NCBI GenBank assembly: GCA_900498245.1
Contig: LS998015.1
Span: 2,592,927-2,641,646, forward strand
Length of the DNA stretch: 48,720 nt
Source: Candidatus Zixiibacteriota bacterium
GTDB lineage: Bacteria > Zixibacteria > MSB-5A5 > GN15 > PGXB01
Direction: 5' to 3'
Part shown: one piece after another, positions 32,849-41,184 of the stretch
Layout: the number at the start of each line of letters is the position of its first letter
Position numbering within the stretch: position 1 is the stretch's first letter
Made by a program: the position numbers and the translations under genes
The notes under the pieces: model-generated
What the model saw: the letters and a program-made list of their open reading frames with translations, nothing else
The model's database searches: none
What the model was told of the DNA's origin: nothing

Positions 32849-33532
32849 CTATTTCTTATCCATCTCGGCCAGATATTTTCGGACCGAATCGGCAATCGGG
32901 GATTGCGGCTCAAGGATCAGAAATTTATTCCAGAATTCTTTGGTCTTTTCGATATTGTTCATGCTGCGATAGACAATGCCCATATTAAAATGGGCCACGG
33001 CATGCCTGGGATCGAGGGTGATGGCCTTCTGAAAAGCGTCAAGGGCCTTTTGATCCTGCTCGGTGGAGTAATAACAGGCGCCGAGATCGGTATAGATATC
33101 GGGATTGCTCGAATCGATGGCCAAAGCGCGGGTATAGCATTCGATGGCCAGCGCAAAAACCTGATTATCCATGAAGTGATTTCCGACCTGCACCAGGCTG
33201 TCATAGCTTTTGGGAAGGTTGGCCACGATTTGATTATAATCGGGCTGGGTTCCGGCGGGAAGCCCCGGAATTTGGGGATGCTGAAAATTTTCCTGATTGG
33301 CCGCCTGCTCCGGCGGGACAGGTTCTTTTTTCTCTCCCGAAAAGAAGGCAATGTAAATTACGGAAAGGATGATAATGGCGCCGGCAATAATGGCAGGCTC
33401 ACGCCAGTTGCCGCTCTTTTTCCTCGGTCGGCTTTCAGCCGATCCTTTCAACTCGGCGCCGCATGACGGGCAGAAAGAGGCATCGGGAGTCAATTTGCCA
33501 CCGCACGAGGGGCAAGTATTGTTATCAGCCAT
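32849..33532 (-). CDS. Membrane-anchored TPR protein with N-terminal zinc ribbon
   Basis: A 227-residue protein. A CPSC...CPSC zinc ribbon (about residues 7-27) is followed by a basic linker, one membrane span (about 47-65, IIAGAIIILSVIYIAFF), a Pro-rich spacer and two to three tetratricopeptide repeats (IYTDLGACYYSTEQDQKALDAF; AHFNMGIVYRSMNNIEKTKEF). The ribbon is probably cytoplasmic and the repeats outside. ATG 33532 is chosen because GGAG lies six bases upstream; an in-frame TTG at 33544 would overlap it. Function unknown. Confidence 0.82.
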   Translation of the reverse strand: MADNNTCPSCGGKLTPDASFCPSCGAELKGSAESRPRKKSGNWREPAIIAGAIIILSVIYIAFFSGEKKEPVPPEQAANQENFQHPQIPGLPAGTQPDYNQIVANLPKSYDSLVQVGNHFMDNQVFALAIECYTRALAIDSSNPDIYTDLGACYYSTEQDQKALDAFQKAITLDPRHAVAHFNMGIVYRSMNNIEKTKEFWNKFLILEPQSPIADSVRKYLAEMDKK

Positions 33533-33574
33533 GTATTTCTCCAATTTAGTAAAAGTATATCAATTTTATCGACT

Positions 33575-33603
33575 ATTATACAAAGTCAACCGCCAGGCGC
33601 CAA
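33575..33603 (-). promoter_or_regulatory. Putative promoter of the zinc-ribbon TPR gene
   Basis: On the minus strand, TTGGCG (33598-33603) and an exact TATAAT (33575-33580) with a 17-base spacer, in the 75-base gap before the start. Confidence 0.5.
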
Positions 33604-33607
33604 GCGA

Positions 33608-35068
33608 TTATTTCGGCAGGGGCCGGACTTTAAGAAGAGAATCGAGGGCCGCCTGATTTTTCTCAAAAAGGAGGTAAAAATATCCTTTCTGATAAACATC
33701 GGCCCCTTCCGGCCGAAAAACTTCTGCCAGGGTATAGACGGTCGGAAAGTCGCGATTTTTAAATATCAGATATTCGGTTCCGAAGGCCAGACTGACCCCA
33801 TTCGGTTTGATGCACCCGACAAAGACAAAATAATCCGGGAAGCGGAGGAATTCCGCCAGCGGTTTGAAACCGTAATGGGCGATATCGCCCGATGTCAGGC
33901 CCCATATGTCATAGAAATGCTTCCGGCTGTAATAAGGAATACGGCCGGCATCGGTAATCGAGAATGTCGTTTCCGCCGGGACATTTTTTGCCCAGCGAAT
34001 AAAATCCATCTGGGCGGCAATTATTTTTTTCTCGTTTTGAACCCATTGGTGAAGGGAGTAGGTCGGGCCAAATATAGAGAGGATGGAGAGTGTCAGGATG
34101 ATTTGCCGCCAGAGTTTCTTTCGGATCATATCAATCCCGTAGACGGCGACGGCAAATAGTAACGGCAAAAACGGGATAAGATACCGCAGATGAAAACTCA
34201 TTATCTGACTGGCCAGGGAACTGATAACGCTCTGAACGATTACCAGCGCGGCGAATATGGTCAACTCCTTGTTCGGGAATTTTCGGCGAGCCAGAATTAC
34301 CGATCCTACCGCGAAGAAAATGGCCAGGGGGGCGATGAAAGAGAGCATCTTACCCAAATGAAGAAAACCGTGAAGAGTGGTGGGAGACTTGGCATAGAAG
34401 GTATTCGGCATGGGATAACCAAACACCGCCAATCTGAAAAGAATCAGCAAGATTAAAATGAAGAGAACGGAGCCTATCCCCCGGATGTGAAAACGAAGTT
34501 TATCCTCTCCGGCGCGGCGGCCTAGATACCAAAATGAACCGACCATAATAATGCTAATGATGAATCCTTCGGGCCGGCAGAGCACAATAAGGGATAGGAA
34601 TAAATAGGCCCATTTTGATTTTCGGGAATATTGGATGAAGGCTCCGGCAACAAGAAAAGCATACAGGCCAAGTTCCAGGCCGCTTACGGCCCAAAAGGCG
34701 GTCAGAGGGGTCGCCAGAAACAGTAATGGGACCATCCAGAGGAAATTATTTTCGTCCTTTCGAAAATGCCGAAGCCAGATCCCGGCTGCACCTATGAAAA
34801 ATATTATACCAAGAACCTTCGCCGATAGATAGGTGGGCAACCCAATCAGGTAACACAGGGAGAGTATAAGGAGCCACAAAAAATTGGAGTAACCCTCGAC
34901 CGGGGCATCGCCAGGGTTATAAACCAGGCCGTAACCGTTGACTAAATTCTCGGCATAGCGAAAGGTGACAAAGGCGTCATCAATGGAATAGGCCCAGAAC
35001 CAGATGACGAAAATAAAAAAAAGAACCAGCGACGCGGCAGCCAATAAATATTTCTTCTTTTCGCTCAT
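33608..35068 (-). CDS. GT-C-fold membrane glycosyltransferase
   Basis: A 486-residue protein with about ten to eleven membrane spans and a soluble C-terminal part. The first loop carries SIDDAFVTFRYAENL followed by GLVYNPGDAPVEGYSNFLW, the conserved Asp-Asp region of polyprenol-phosphate-sugar glycosyltransferases (GT39/AftB-like). Such enzymes add sugars to lipid or cell-surface glycans on the outer face of the inner membrane. Its ATG overlaps the rsh stop (ATGA), placing it at the end of the MsbA/GT9/rsh operon. The sugar and acceptor are not known. Confidence 0.82.
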   Translation of the reverse strand: MSEKKKYLLAAASLVLFFIFVIWFWAYSIDDAFVTFRYAENLVNGYGLVYNPGDAPVEGYSNFLWLLILSLCYLIGLPTYLSAKVLGIIFFIGAAGIWLRHFRKDENNFLWMVPLLFLATPLTAFWAVSGLELGLYAFLVAGAFIQYSRKSKWAYLFLSLIVLCRPEGFIISIIMVGSFWYLGRRAGEDKLRFHIRGIGSVLFILILLILFRLAVFGYPMPNTFYAKSPTTLHGFLHLGKMLSFIAPLAIFFAVGSVILARRKFPNKELTIFAALVIVQSVISSLASQIMSFHLRYLIPFLPLLFAVAVYGIDMIRKKLWRQIILTLSILSIFGPTYSLHQWVQNEKKIIAAQMDFIRWAKNVPAETTFSITDAGRIPYYSRKHFYDIWGLTSGDIAHYGFKPLAEFLRFPDYFVFVGCIKPNGVSLAFGTEYLIFKNRDFPTVYTLAEVFRPEGADVYQKGYFYLLFEKNQAALDSLLKVRPLPK

Positions 35069-37203
35069 TCGCCGCCGCGATCGGACCCGACCGCTCTCCG
35101 CACCGAAATTACCCCTTTGACCCTTTTAATTTTTTCCAGAACCCGTTCCAGCTGGCTCAGGTTATTGACCTCAATAACGATGAATCCGGTGGAACTGGTA
35201 TCGGTGATATTGATATCGGCGCCGCGGACATTGGTGTTGCTGTCGGCAATCGATTCGGTAATGTCCGCCAGAATATTTTTGCGCGGCTCGACATTGACCT
35301 CCAAGCGGACGACGAAGGTTTGATCCTTGCTGACATCCCAGGTTACCGGGACGGTCCGCTCCGGTTGTTTGAGAAGTTCCTGGGCGGCCGGGCAGTCAAG
35401 GCGATGCACTGTCACCCCGCGTCCCCGCGTGATATAACCGACAACTTCCTCGCCGGGAATCGGCTGACAGCAGCCGGCAAACCGAAACATCATATTATCC
35501 ATCCCTTCGATCCTGATACCGCGTTCGTGTCTCGCCCGGGTGAGAGCCCGCTCGACATTGGAATCCTTGCTTTCGACTTCGGGCGGCGCAAGGCGCATGG
35601 CAACCTGGGTGGCGGAGAGATTTCCTTTTCCGATGGAATGAAACAAATTATCAATCGAGGTTTGGGACAGCCCCTGCGCGACACCAAGCAGTTCCTCATC
35701 GGGCGGCAATTTCAAGTGGCGCTTTTTCAATTCTCGTTCCAGTAATTCCTTGCCGAGGGCGACGGCCTGTTCATATCCCGATTGTTTCAACCAGCGGCGG
35801 ATTTTGGTTTTGGCGGCCGAGGTGGTGGCGATATTCAGCCAATCGTGAGTCGGATGACGGTGGGGATTGGTCAGGATTTCGACCTCATCGCCGGAATGCA
35901 GAGTAGTCGAGAGCGGACATAGGCGCCCGTTAATTTTGGCCCCGCTGCAGTGCAGACCCACTTCGGTATGCACCGAGAAAGCAAAATCAATCGGGGTCGC
36001 TCCCGCCTGAAGATGCTTGATGGTTCCGCCGGGGGTATAGACATAGATATCTTCGGCAAATAAGTCGATTTTGAGGTATTCCAGGAACTCGGAGGGATTG
36101 GTCATATCTTTCTGCCAGTCGAGGACATCGCGCAACCAGAGCATCTGCTGGTCGGTTTTATCCAGCTGCTGTCGTCCCTCTTTATAAAGCCAGTGCGCGG
36201 CAATACCGTTCTCGGCGACATGGTGCATCTCGTAAGTGCGAATCTGAATTTCGACTATATTCCCGCCCGGGCCGAAAATGGCGGTGTGAAGCGATTGATA
36301 ATTGTTGGGTTTGGGATTGGCGATATAATCGGCAAATTTCCGCCCGACCGGTTTCCAGATTTCGTGGACTATCCCCAGGGCATGATAGCACTCGGCTTTG
36401 GTGCGGACAATGATTCTTATGGCCATCAGGTCGGCGATCTGCTCAAAGGGGACCTTGCGGACTTTGATTTTGCGGTAGATCGAATCGATATGTTTCGCCC
36501 GGCCATAAACTTCGGCCTTGATTCCGGCGTCACCCAATTCCTTCTTAATCGGAAGGACTATTTGACGGACATATTCTTCGCGTTCTTCTTTCTTCATTTC
36601 GACTTTTTTGACGATGTCGAAATAGACTTCCGGTTCGAGAAACTTCAGGGAAAGGTCCTCCAGTTCCGTCTTCACCTTGGCAATACCGAAACGATGCGCC
36701 AAAGGTGCGTAGACCTCGCGGGTTTCTTTGGCGATACGAATCTGTTTATCGCGGGGGAGATGTTCCAGCGTTCGCATATTATGAAGACGGTCCGCCAATT
36801 TAATCAGAATGACCCTGATATCTTTGGCCATCGAGAGAAGCATTTTGCGGAAATATTCCACCTGCTGTTCTTCTTCGGATTTGAATTTGACCGTCCCCAG
36901 TTTAGTGACGCCGTCCACCAGAGCGGCAACTTCCTCCCCAAAATCATGTTTGATACGATCGATTTTGATATCGGTGTCCTCGACCACATCATGCAACAGC
37001 CCGGCCATGATGGTCGTGGAATCAAGGTGGAGTTCGGCCAGGATCAGGGCGACATGGAGGGCATGTTCGACATACGGTTCCCCCGATTCACGCAACTGCC
37101 CGACATGGGCCTCGGTGGAATATTCGTAGGCCTTCCGTATCTGGGCGATATTTATATTGGCGTTAAAGGCCTCGGTCTGTATGATAAATTCCGCTAAATT
37201 CAT
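35065..37203 (-). CDS. rsh: Bifunctional (p)ppGpp synthetase/hydrolase, RelA/SpoT family
   Basis: A 712-residue long RSH enzyme controlling the stringent response. The order is: HD hydrolase domain (His71-Asp72 in LLHDVVEDTD, so hydrolase probably active), synthetase domain (GRAKHIDSIYRKI; PNNYQSLHT; VEIQIRTYEMH), TGS domain at about 385-450 (YVYTPGGTIKHLQAGATPID), a helical/CC region with CCQPIPGEEVVGYITRGRG, and a C-terminal ACT domain at about 635-712. The presence of the intact HD motif argues for a SpoT/Rel-type bifunctional enzyme. It sits eight bases after a heptosyltransferase-like gene and overlaps the next membrane glycosyltransferase, an unusual setting. Confidence 0.96.
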   Translation of the reverse strand: MNLAEFIIQTEAFNANINIAQIRKAYEYSTEAHVGQLRESGEPYVEHALHVALILAELHLDSTTIMAGLLHDVVEDTDIKIDRIKHDFGEEVAALVDGVTKLGTVKFKSEEEQQVEYFRKMLLSMAKDIRVILIKLADRLHNMRTLEHLPRDKQIRIAKETREVYAPLAHRFGIAKVKTELEDLSLKFLEPEVYFDIVKKVEMKKEEREEYVRQIVLPIKKELGDAGIKAEVYGRAKHIDSIYRKIKVRKVPFEQIADLMAIRIIVRTKAECYHALGIVHEIWKPVGRKFADYIANPKPNNYQSLHTAIFGPGGNIVEIQIRTYEMHHVAENGIAAHWLYKEGRQQLDKTDQQMLWLRDVLDWQKDMTNPSEFLEYLKIDLFAEDIYVYTPGGTIKHLQAGATPIDFAFSVHTEVGLHCSGAKINGRLCPLSTTLHSGDEVEILTNPHRHPTHDWLNIATTSAAKTKIRRWLKQSGYEQAVALGKELLERELKKRHLKLPPDEELLGVAQGLSQTSIDNLFHSIGKGNLSATQVAMRLAPPEVESKDSNVERALTRARHERGIRIEGMDNMMFRFAGCCQPIPGEEVVGYITRGRGVTVHRLDCPAAQELLKQPERTVPVTWDVSKDQTFVVRLEVNVEPRKNILADITESIADSNTNVRGADINITDTSSTGFIVIEVNNLSQLERVLEKIKRVKGVISVRRAVGSDRGGE

Positions 37204-37210
37204 AATCTCT

Positions 37211-38233
37211 CTATCGGGCGGTCGAAAGTTCTTTCAGTTTGGCCAGCACGGCGCTCCGTACTTTATCTACGGCAATGGTATTCATTCCCATGGCCGGCCG
37301 TTCCGGCTGAATAATACAGTGACCTGTTCCGATCGGGCCCCAGCGAAGCGGGGCCATCACCCGGCGCTGCGGATAAAGTCCCACCACTCTTGTTCCCGTT
37401 GCGGCCGCGAGATGGAGCGGCCCGGTCGAATTGGCCACAACGACATCGGCCAGAGACAAAACGGCGGCCAGACTTCTCAGATCGGTTTCTCCGGCTAGGG
37501 ATACAGGTTCAATGCCGGCACGGCGAGCGCCATCAGTGATCATGGGAATTTCTGCCTTCGATCCGGTTAACAGGGTTTGGACGCCGGCCTTTTGGAGATC
37601 GGAGTACAAGGCGAAAAAATTATCGGGCGGCCAGGTTTCGGTGGAACCGCCAGTTCCCGGGTGCAGAACGACAAAGGGGGGTTCGATTCCTTTCGAAGTC
37701 AGAAGGGCTTGAGCCGATTTTATTTCCTCGGGTTTAAGGTACAAACGCGGTTCCTTAATCAAAGGGCCGCTTTTGAAAAACTCAAGAAAATCAAGGTTGT
37801 ATTCGGATTCATGTTTTTCCGCCGCATTGCGGGAATGATAAAGATGCCTGTTGAAAAATATGGAGTGGAGACGGCGCCCGCTGCCTATCCTGACGGGGAC
37901 AGCGGCCTTCCAGAGAAAGAAACTGATATGACGTTCGGGATATAACGCCGCGGCGACCCTGTAACCGGATTCCCTGAGGCGCTTCAAAAAGGATTTCCTG
38001 TAGTTTACATCCGCTTTGAGCAATGCATGGTCGATAGAAAAAACAGCATCAACGTAGGGATTGTATTTTAGAATGGGGGCGGCATAGTCGGAGGCCATGA
38101 CTTCTACGCTAACACCCGGGTAACGGGTTTTTAATGTTTCTATAAACGGCACCGCCAGTATCAAATCACCGATGCGGTCAGTTCGGCAGACAATTATTTT
38201 ATCACTCGGTTCAAGATCGATTAGGCGGTTCAT
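37211..38233 (-). CDS. GT9 (ADP-heptose:LPS heptosyltransferase-like)
   Basis: A 340-residue GT-B enzyme of family GT9. The N-terminal domain begins with CRTDRIGDLILAVPF. The C-terminal nucleotide-sugar domain has VLHPGTGGSTETWPPDNF and VVANSTGPLHLAAATGTRV, the signature of WaaC/WaaF-type enzymes. It probably adds a heptose or similar sugar to the lipid core on the cytoplasmic face. Of the three GT9 genes here this one has the most canonical motifs. It overlaps the GT2 stop by four bases and precedes rsh. Confidence 0.9.
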   Translation of the reverse strand: MNRLIDLEPSDKIIVCRTDRIGDLILAVPFIETLKTRYPGVSVEVMASDYAAPILKYNPYVDAVFSIDHALLKADVNYRKSFLKRLRESGYRVAAALYPERHISFFLWKAAVPVRIGSGRRLHSIFFNRHLYHSRNAAEKHESEYNLDFLEFFKSGPLIKEPRLYLKPEEIKSAQALLTSKGIEPPFVVLHPGTGGSTETWPPDNFFALYSDLQKAGVQTLLTGSKAEIPMITDGARRAGIEPVSLAGETDLRSLAAVLSLADVVVANSTGPLHLAAATGTRVVGLYPQRRVMAPLRWGPIGTGHCIIQPERPAMGMNTIAVDKVRSAVLAKLKELSTAR

Positions 38234-38997
38234 TTATCGGAGCCCTCTTTTTCGCGGCGATACAGATCCCGCAATTTGGCATACTTGACCATAACCGATA
38301 CCGAAGATAGAAATGAGACCATAAACCCTTCGAACCCATCCCGAAAGCCCTGTTTGGAAATATAATGTTTGAAAAAGGCCATCGGCGGACGAACGATAAG
38401 ATCGGAGATTCCGGCCTTTTTTCCCTGAGCGAAGGCCTCTTCGGCGCCCAGGGTCGTATAGCGGTTGAATTTACGCAGATAAAATTCCAGAGTCGGATAG
38501 CTGTAGTGCAAAATGTGATTTTTCAAGTGACCGGCTTTTCCGTCAATGACCACCTTTTCGTGAACCACGGCCCCGTCAAAGGACCCCCGCCGTCGGTCGA
38601 ACAGGCGAAGAACATAATCGGGATACCAGCCCGAGTGCCGTATCCATCGTCCTAAAAACAAAGTAAGGCGCGGCATGTAATAGCCGGCATGATTCGAGTT
38701 GGATGACAGAACGGACAATATTTCATCTTTTAATAAAACCGGGATTTCCTCGTCCGCGTCGAGTGAAAGAATCCAGTCTCCGGAGGCCTTTTCGACGCCG
38801 AATTGTTTGGCTGGACCGAATCCTTCCCAGTCAATATTAAAGACCCGCGCTCTGGCCGATTCGGCGATGGCTCGGGTGCTATCGGTGGAGCCGCTGTCGA
38901 TGACAATGATTTCATCGACCCACTTTATGGAGCCGAGGCAGCGAGTCAGATTGACCTCTTCGTTTTTGGCGATTATGACGGCCGATATTTTTTTCAT
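38230..38997 (-). CDS. GT2 glycosyltransferase, WaaE/KdtX-like
   Basis: A 255-residue GT-A enzyme. Visible motifs: AVIIAKNEEVNLTRCL, VIDSGSTDSTR and the metal-binding LSLDADEEI, then the acceptor-side stretch GGRR-like RLFDRRRGSFDGAVVHEKV. This pattern matches LPS core glucosyltransferases of the WaaE type, which transfer a hexose to the inner core. It is linked by ATGA overlaps to GT9 genes on both sides. A C-terminal hydrophobic helix (about 205-235) may attach it to the membrane. Confidence 0.88.
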   Translation of the reverse strand: MKKISAVIIAKNEEVNLTRCLGSIKWVDEIIVIDSGSTDSTRAIAESARARVFNIDWEGFGPAKQFGVEKASGDWILSLDADEEIPVLLKDEILSVLSSNSNHAGYYMPRLTLFLGRWIRHSGWYPDYVLRLFDRRRGSFDGAVVHEKVVIDGKAGHLKNHILHYSYPTLEFYLRKFNRYTTLGAEEAFAQGKKAGISDLIVRPPMAFFKHYISKQGFRDGFEGFMVSFLSSVSVMVKYAKLRDLYRREKEGSDK

Positions 38998-40079
38998 GCT
39001 TCTTCCAGAACCCTGCGAATCTCCTCTAAAACCGCCGACGGCGATATTTCATTAATAGCATCGTCACGCGGGGCAATCAACATCCCGGGCTTCTGCGCCA
39101 GCGGACCCCAGCGGCGGTAATTGTCGTTAAAGGGAATATACAACCCGACCACCGGTATATGCAAGCCACGGGCGACATGAATTAAGGATGTATCGGGCGA
39201 AATGAACAGATCGAGTTTGCCGACAATGGCAGCAACCTCTCTGATATTGAGTTCTTCCGGGATTATGGTCGCGCCGTGCACGGTCTCCGTCAGTTTATAC
39301 GCACGATCGAAATCCTCGGATACGGCAAAAATGACGATCCTGTAACCGGCGAAATTATTAATAATTTCCTGCATTAGGGCCGAGTAATTTTCATCTGCCC
39401 AGCGACGATTCTTATTTCCGGCCGAGATATTGATGCCGACCAGAAACTTTGCCCCTTTGTTTTTCAGAATTGAGCAAAATTTCTCGGCCCTTTTAATCAT
39501 GGCTTTATCGATGGCAGGGGGTGAGAAATAATCGGACGGCTCGGCTTTCAGGCCGAACAGGGACAACGGCTGTAAGGTACTTTCAATCATATGGCGCTCG
39601 GGATAGATATCAAAATTGGAACCGTAATACTCCGAAAGTTTTTTCTTGCCGACTGAAATCGTGATGGCTCGCCCATTTGCCATATAAAGCGTGGCGATAG
39701 CGGCCGTGTATGAATCCGACCCCACCAGATCGAATATGATATCATATTTTATTTTTTTAGCGTCACGGGCCGATTTGAAATCGTGCCAGGTTCTTCTGGA
39801 AAAGAGGAATATTTTATTGAAGCGGGGATCGTTTGTTATCAGCGGCAGGACGGCCGGCGAAATGACAGCATCGATTGAAAGAGACGGATTTTTCTTTTTA
39901 AGGATCGAAACCAGCGGCAGTACCATCAGAAAATCGCCTATCTTTTCCGGCCGATAGATTAATATTCTCCCTATGCCGGCAATATCAATTGGCAAATTGG
40001 GAAGGCTTCGTTTTGGCCAGATCGAGGCGGTCAGGCGAAGCAAAACCGCCTTTATGAATTTCTCAATCGGCTTGAGCAT
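38994..40079 (-). CDS. GT9 family glycosyltransferase (second paralogue)
   Basis: A 361-residue heptosyltransferase-family protein. Motifs: IYRPEKIGDFLMVLPL at the N-terminal domain start, GINISAGNKNRRWADENY in the nucleotide-sugar domain, and ISPDTSLIHVARGLHIPVVGLY near the end. ATG 40079 is selected, overlapping the previous gene by 17 bases; the open frame continues 32 codons upstream through that gene, without GT9 similarity. Sugar specificity is unknown; it resembles its upstream neighbour more than the third copy, suggesting local duplication. Confidence 0.86.
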   Translation of the reverse strand: MLKPIEKFIKAVLLRLTASIWPKRSLPNLPIDIAGIGRILIYRPEKIGDFLMVLPLVSILKKKNPSLSIDAVISPAVLPLITNDPRFNKIFLFSRRTWHDFKSARDAKKIKYDIIFDLVGSDSYTAAIATLYMANGRAITISVGKKKLSEYYGSNFDIYPERHMIESTLQPLSLFGLKAEPSDYFSPPAIDKAMIKRAEKFCSILKNKGAKFLVGINISAGNKNRRWADENYSALMQEIINNFAGYRIVIFAVSEDFDRAYKLTETVHGATIIPEELNIREVAAIVGKLDLFISPDTSLIHVARGLHIPVVGLYIPFNDNYRRWGPLAQKPGMLIAPRDDAINEISPSAVLEEIRRVLEEA

Positions 40080-41181
40080 AAGGGCTGTCGCAATAAACCT
40101 TCTCAAATTCAGCCGCCACCTGCTCCGGTTCGATATCCTGGAGGTCGTGGAAATTTTTGGCGATAACCGAGCCATGTTTCTGGCGGTACGGTTTCCAAAA
40201 ATGGTAATTACGGATATGCCCGGAATAGAGGCCGACGGTCGGTATTTTCATGAGGCCGGCGATATGCACCAGCGAGGTATCGGGGCTAATGAAGAAATGG
40301 ACCTTTTCGAGAATGGCCGCCGCTTCCTGCAAATTCAGGTTTTCGGGAAGAAGGGCCGCGGGGGCGCTGACACGGGCCAGAAGTTCCAGCCCCCGTTTTC
40401 TTTCCTCCATGGTACAAAATATCAGGAAACGGAAATCGGGGTGACATGCCGAAATTTTGTTTATGATGGCTTCGTATTTGGAGACGGGCAGGGACCTGGT
40501 GGGGCTCCCTGCGGCAATATTGATCCCGATCCAAATGGCCTTTTTTTGGGAAAGAGAACTGTAAAAACCGACGGCCCTCTCTCTGGCGTCATCAGGAATA
40601 TATGGCGGCTGATAAGGATCGATCGATTCCGGATCGATTCCCAAAACCCGGAAGATCAAAAGACTGTTATCGATACTGTGATCGTCGCCTTCGGGCTGAT
40701 ACGGCTCACAAAAATCATAAAAAGTGCGGTATTTCAATTTCCGCGCCGCGGCCCGGATGGCCCTTTTCCCGATTATACGGCTCAACAGGAGACCGGTGAT
40801 CGAGTCGTGGCAAATCGGGTCGAAGATGACACTGAACCGCTTTTTACGCAGTCGCATCATCATCGGCCAATCCAGAAAAATATTTTTGGCATATATATGG
40901 ACGGCATCGATCAATGGATCGTCCTTTACCAGACTCATATTCCGCGGAGAGGCTATTATCTCGACACGCAAATGAGGATATCTCTTTTTTAAAGCATGCA
41001 TGGCCGGAATGGTCGTAATCATATCGCCCAGTTTGTCGGGACGCAGGAAGAGAATTGACTTGACCCCGTCCGGCTCGATCGGAATAAGGCCGCTTCTCCC
41101 CCGCCTGAGAATCAGAAGAAGAATCCGGAACAGCGCCTCTTTGAAAAGGCGCTCGGCGCGTTTGACGGGAACGGGGGGCAT
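40063..41181 (-). CDS. GT9 family glycosyltransferase (third paralogue)
   Basis: A 372-residue GT9-like enzyme with FLRPDKLGDMITTIPAM, GINIAAGSPTRSLPVSKY and ISPDTSLVHIAGLMKIPTVGLY. An N-terminal extension of about 40 residues with a hydrophobic stretch (LFRILLLIL) may bind the membrane. It begins three bases after the msbA stop. With the neighbouring GT9 and GT2 genes it forms a glycolipid core-assembly set. Confidence 0.87.
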   Translation of the reverse strand: MPPVPVKRAERLFKEALFRILLLILRRGRSGLIPIEPDGVKSILFLRPDKLGDMITTIPAMHALKKRYPHLRVEIIASPRNMSLVKDDPLIDAVHIYAKNIFLDWPMMMRLRKKRFSVIFDPICHDSITGLLLSRIIGKRAIRAAARKLKYRTFYDFCEPYQPEGDDHSIDNSLLIFRVLGIDPESIDPYQPPYIPDDARERAVGFYSSLSQKKAIWIGINIAAGSPTRSLPVSKYEAIINKISACHPDFRFLIFCTMEERKRGLELLARVSAPAALLPENLNLQEAAAILEKVHFFISPDTSLVHIAGLMKIPTVGLYSGHIRNYHFWKPYRQKHGSVIAKNFHDLQDIEPEQVAAEFEKVYCDSPYAQAD

Positions 41182-41184
41182 CGA

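Noticed and set aside
36193-37197. Plus-strand open frame of 334 codons inside rsh
   Set aside because: Antisense to an intact RelA/SpoT gene; no family features.
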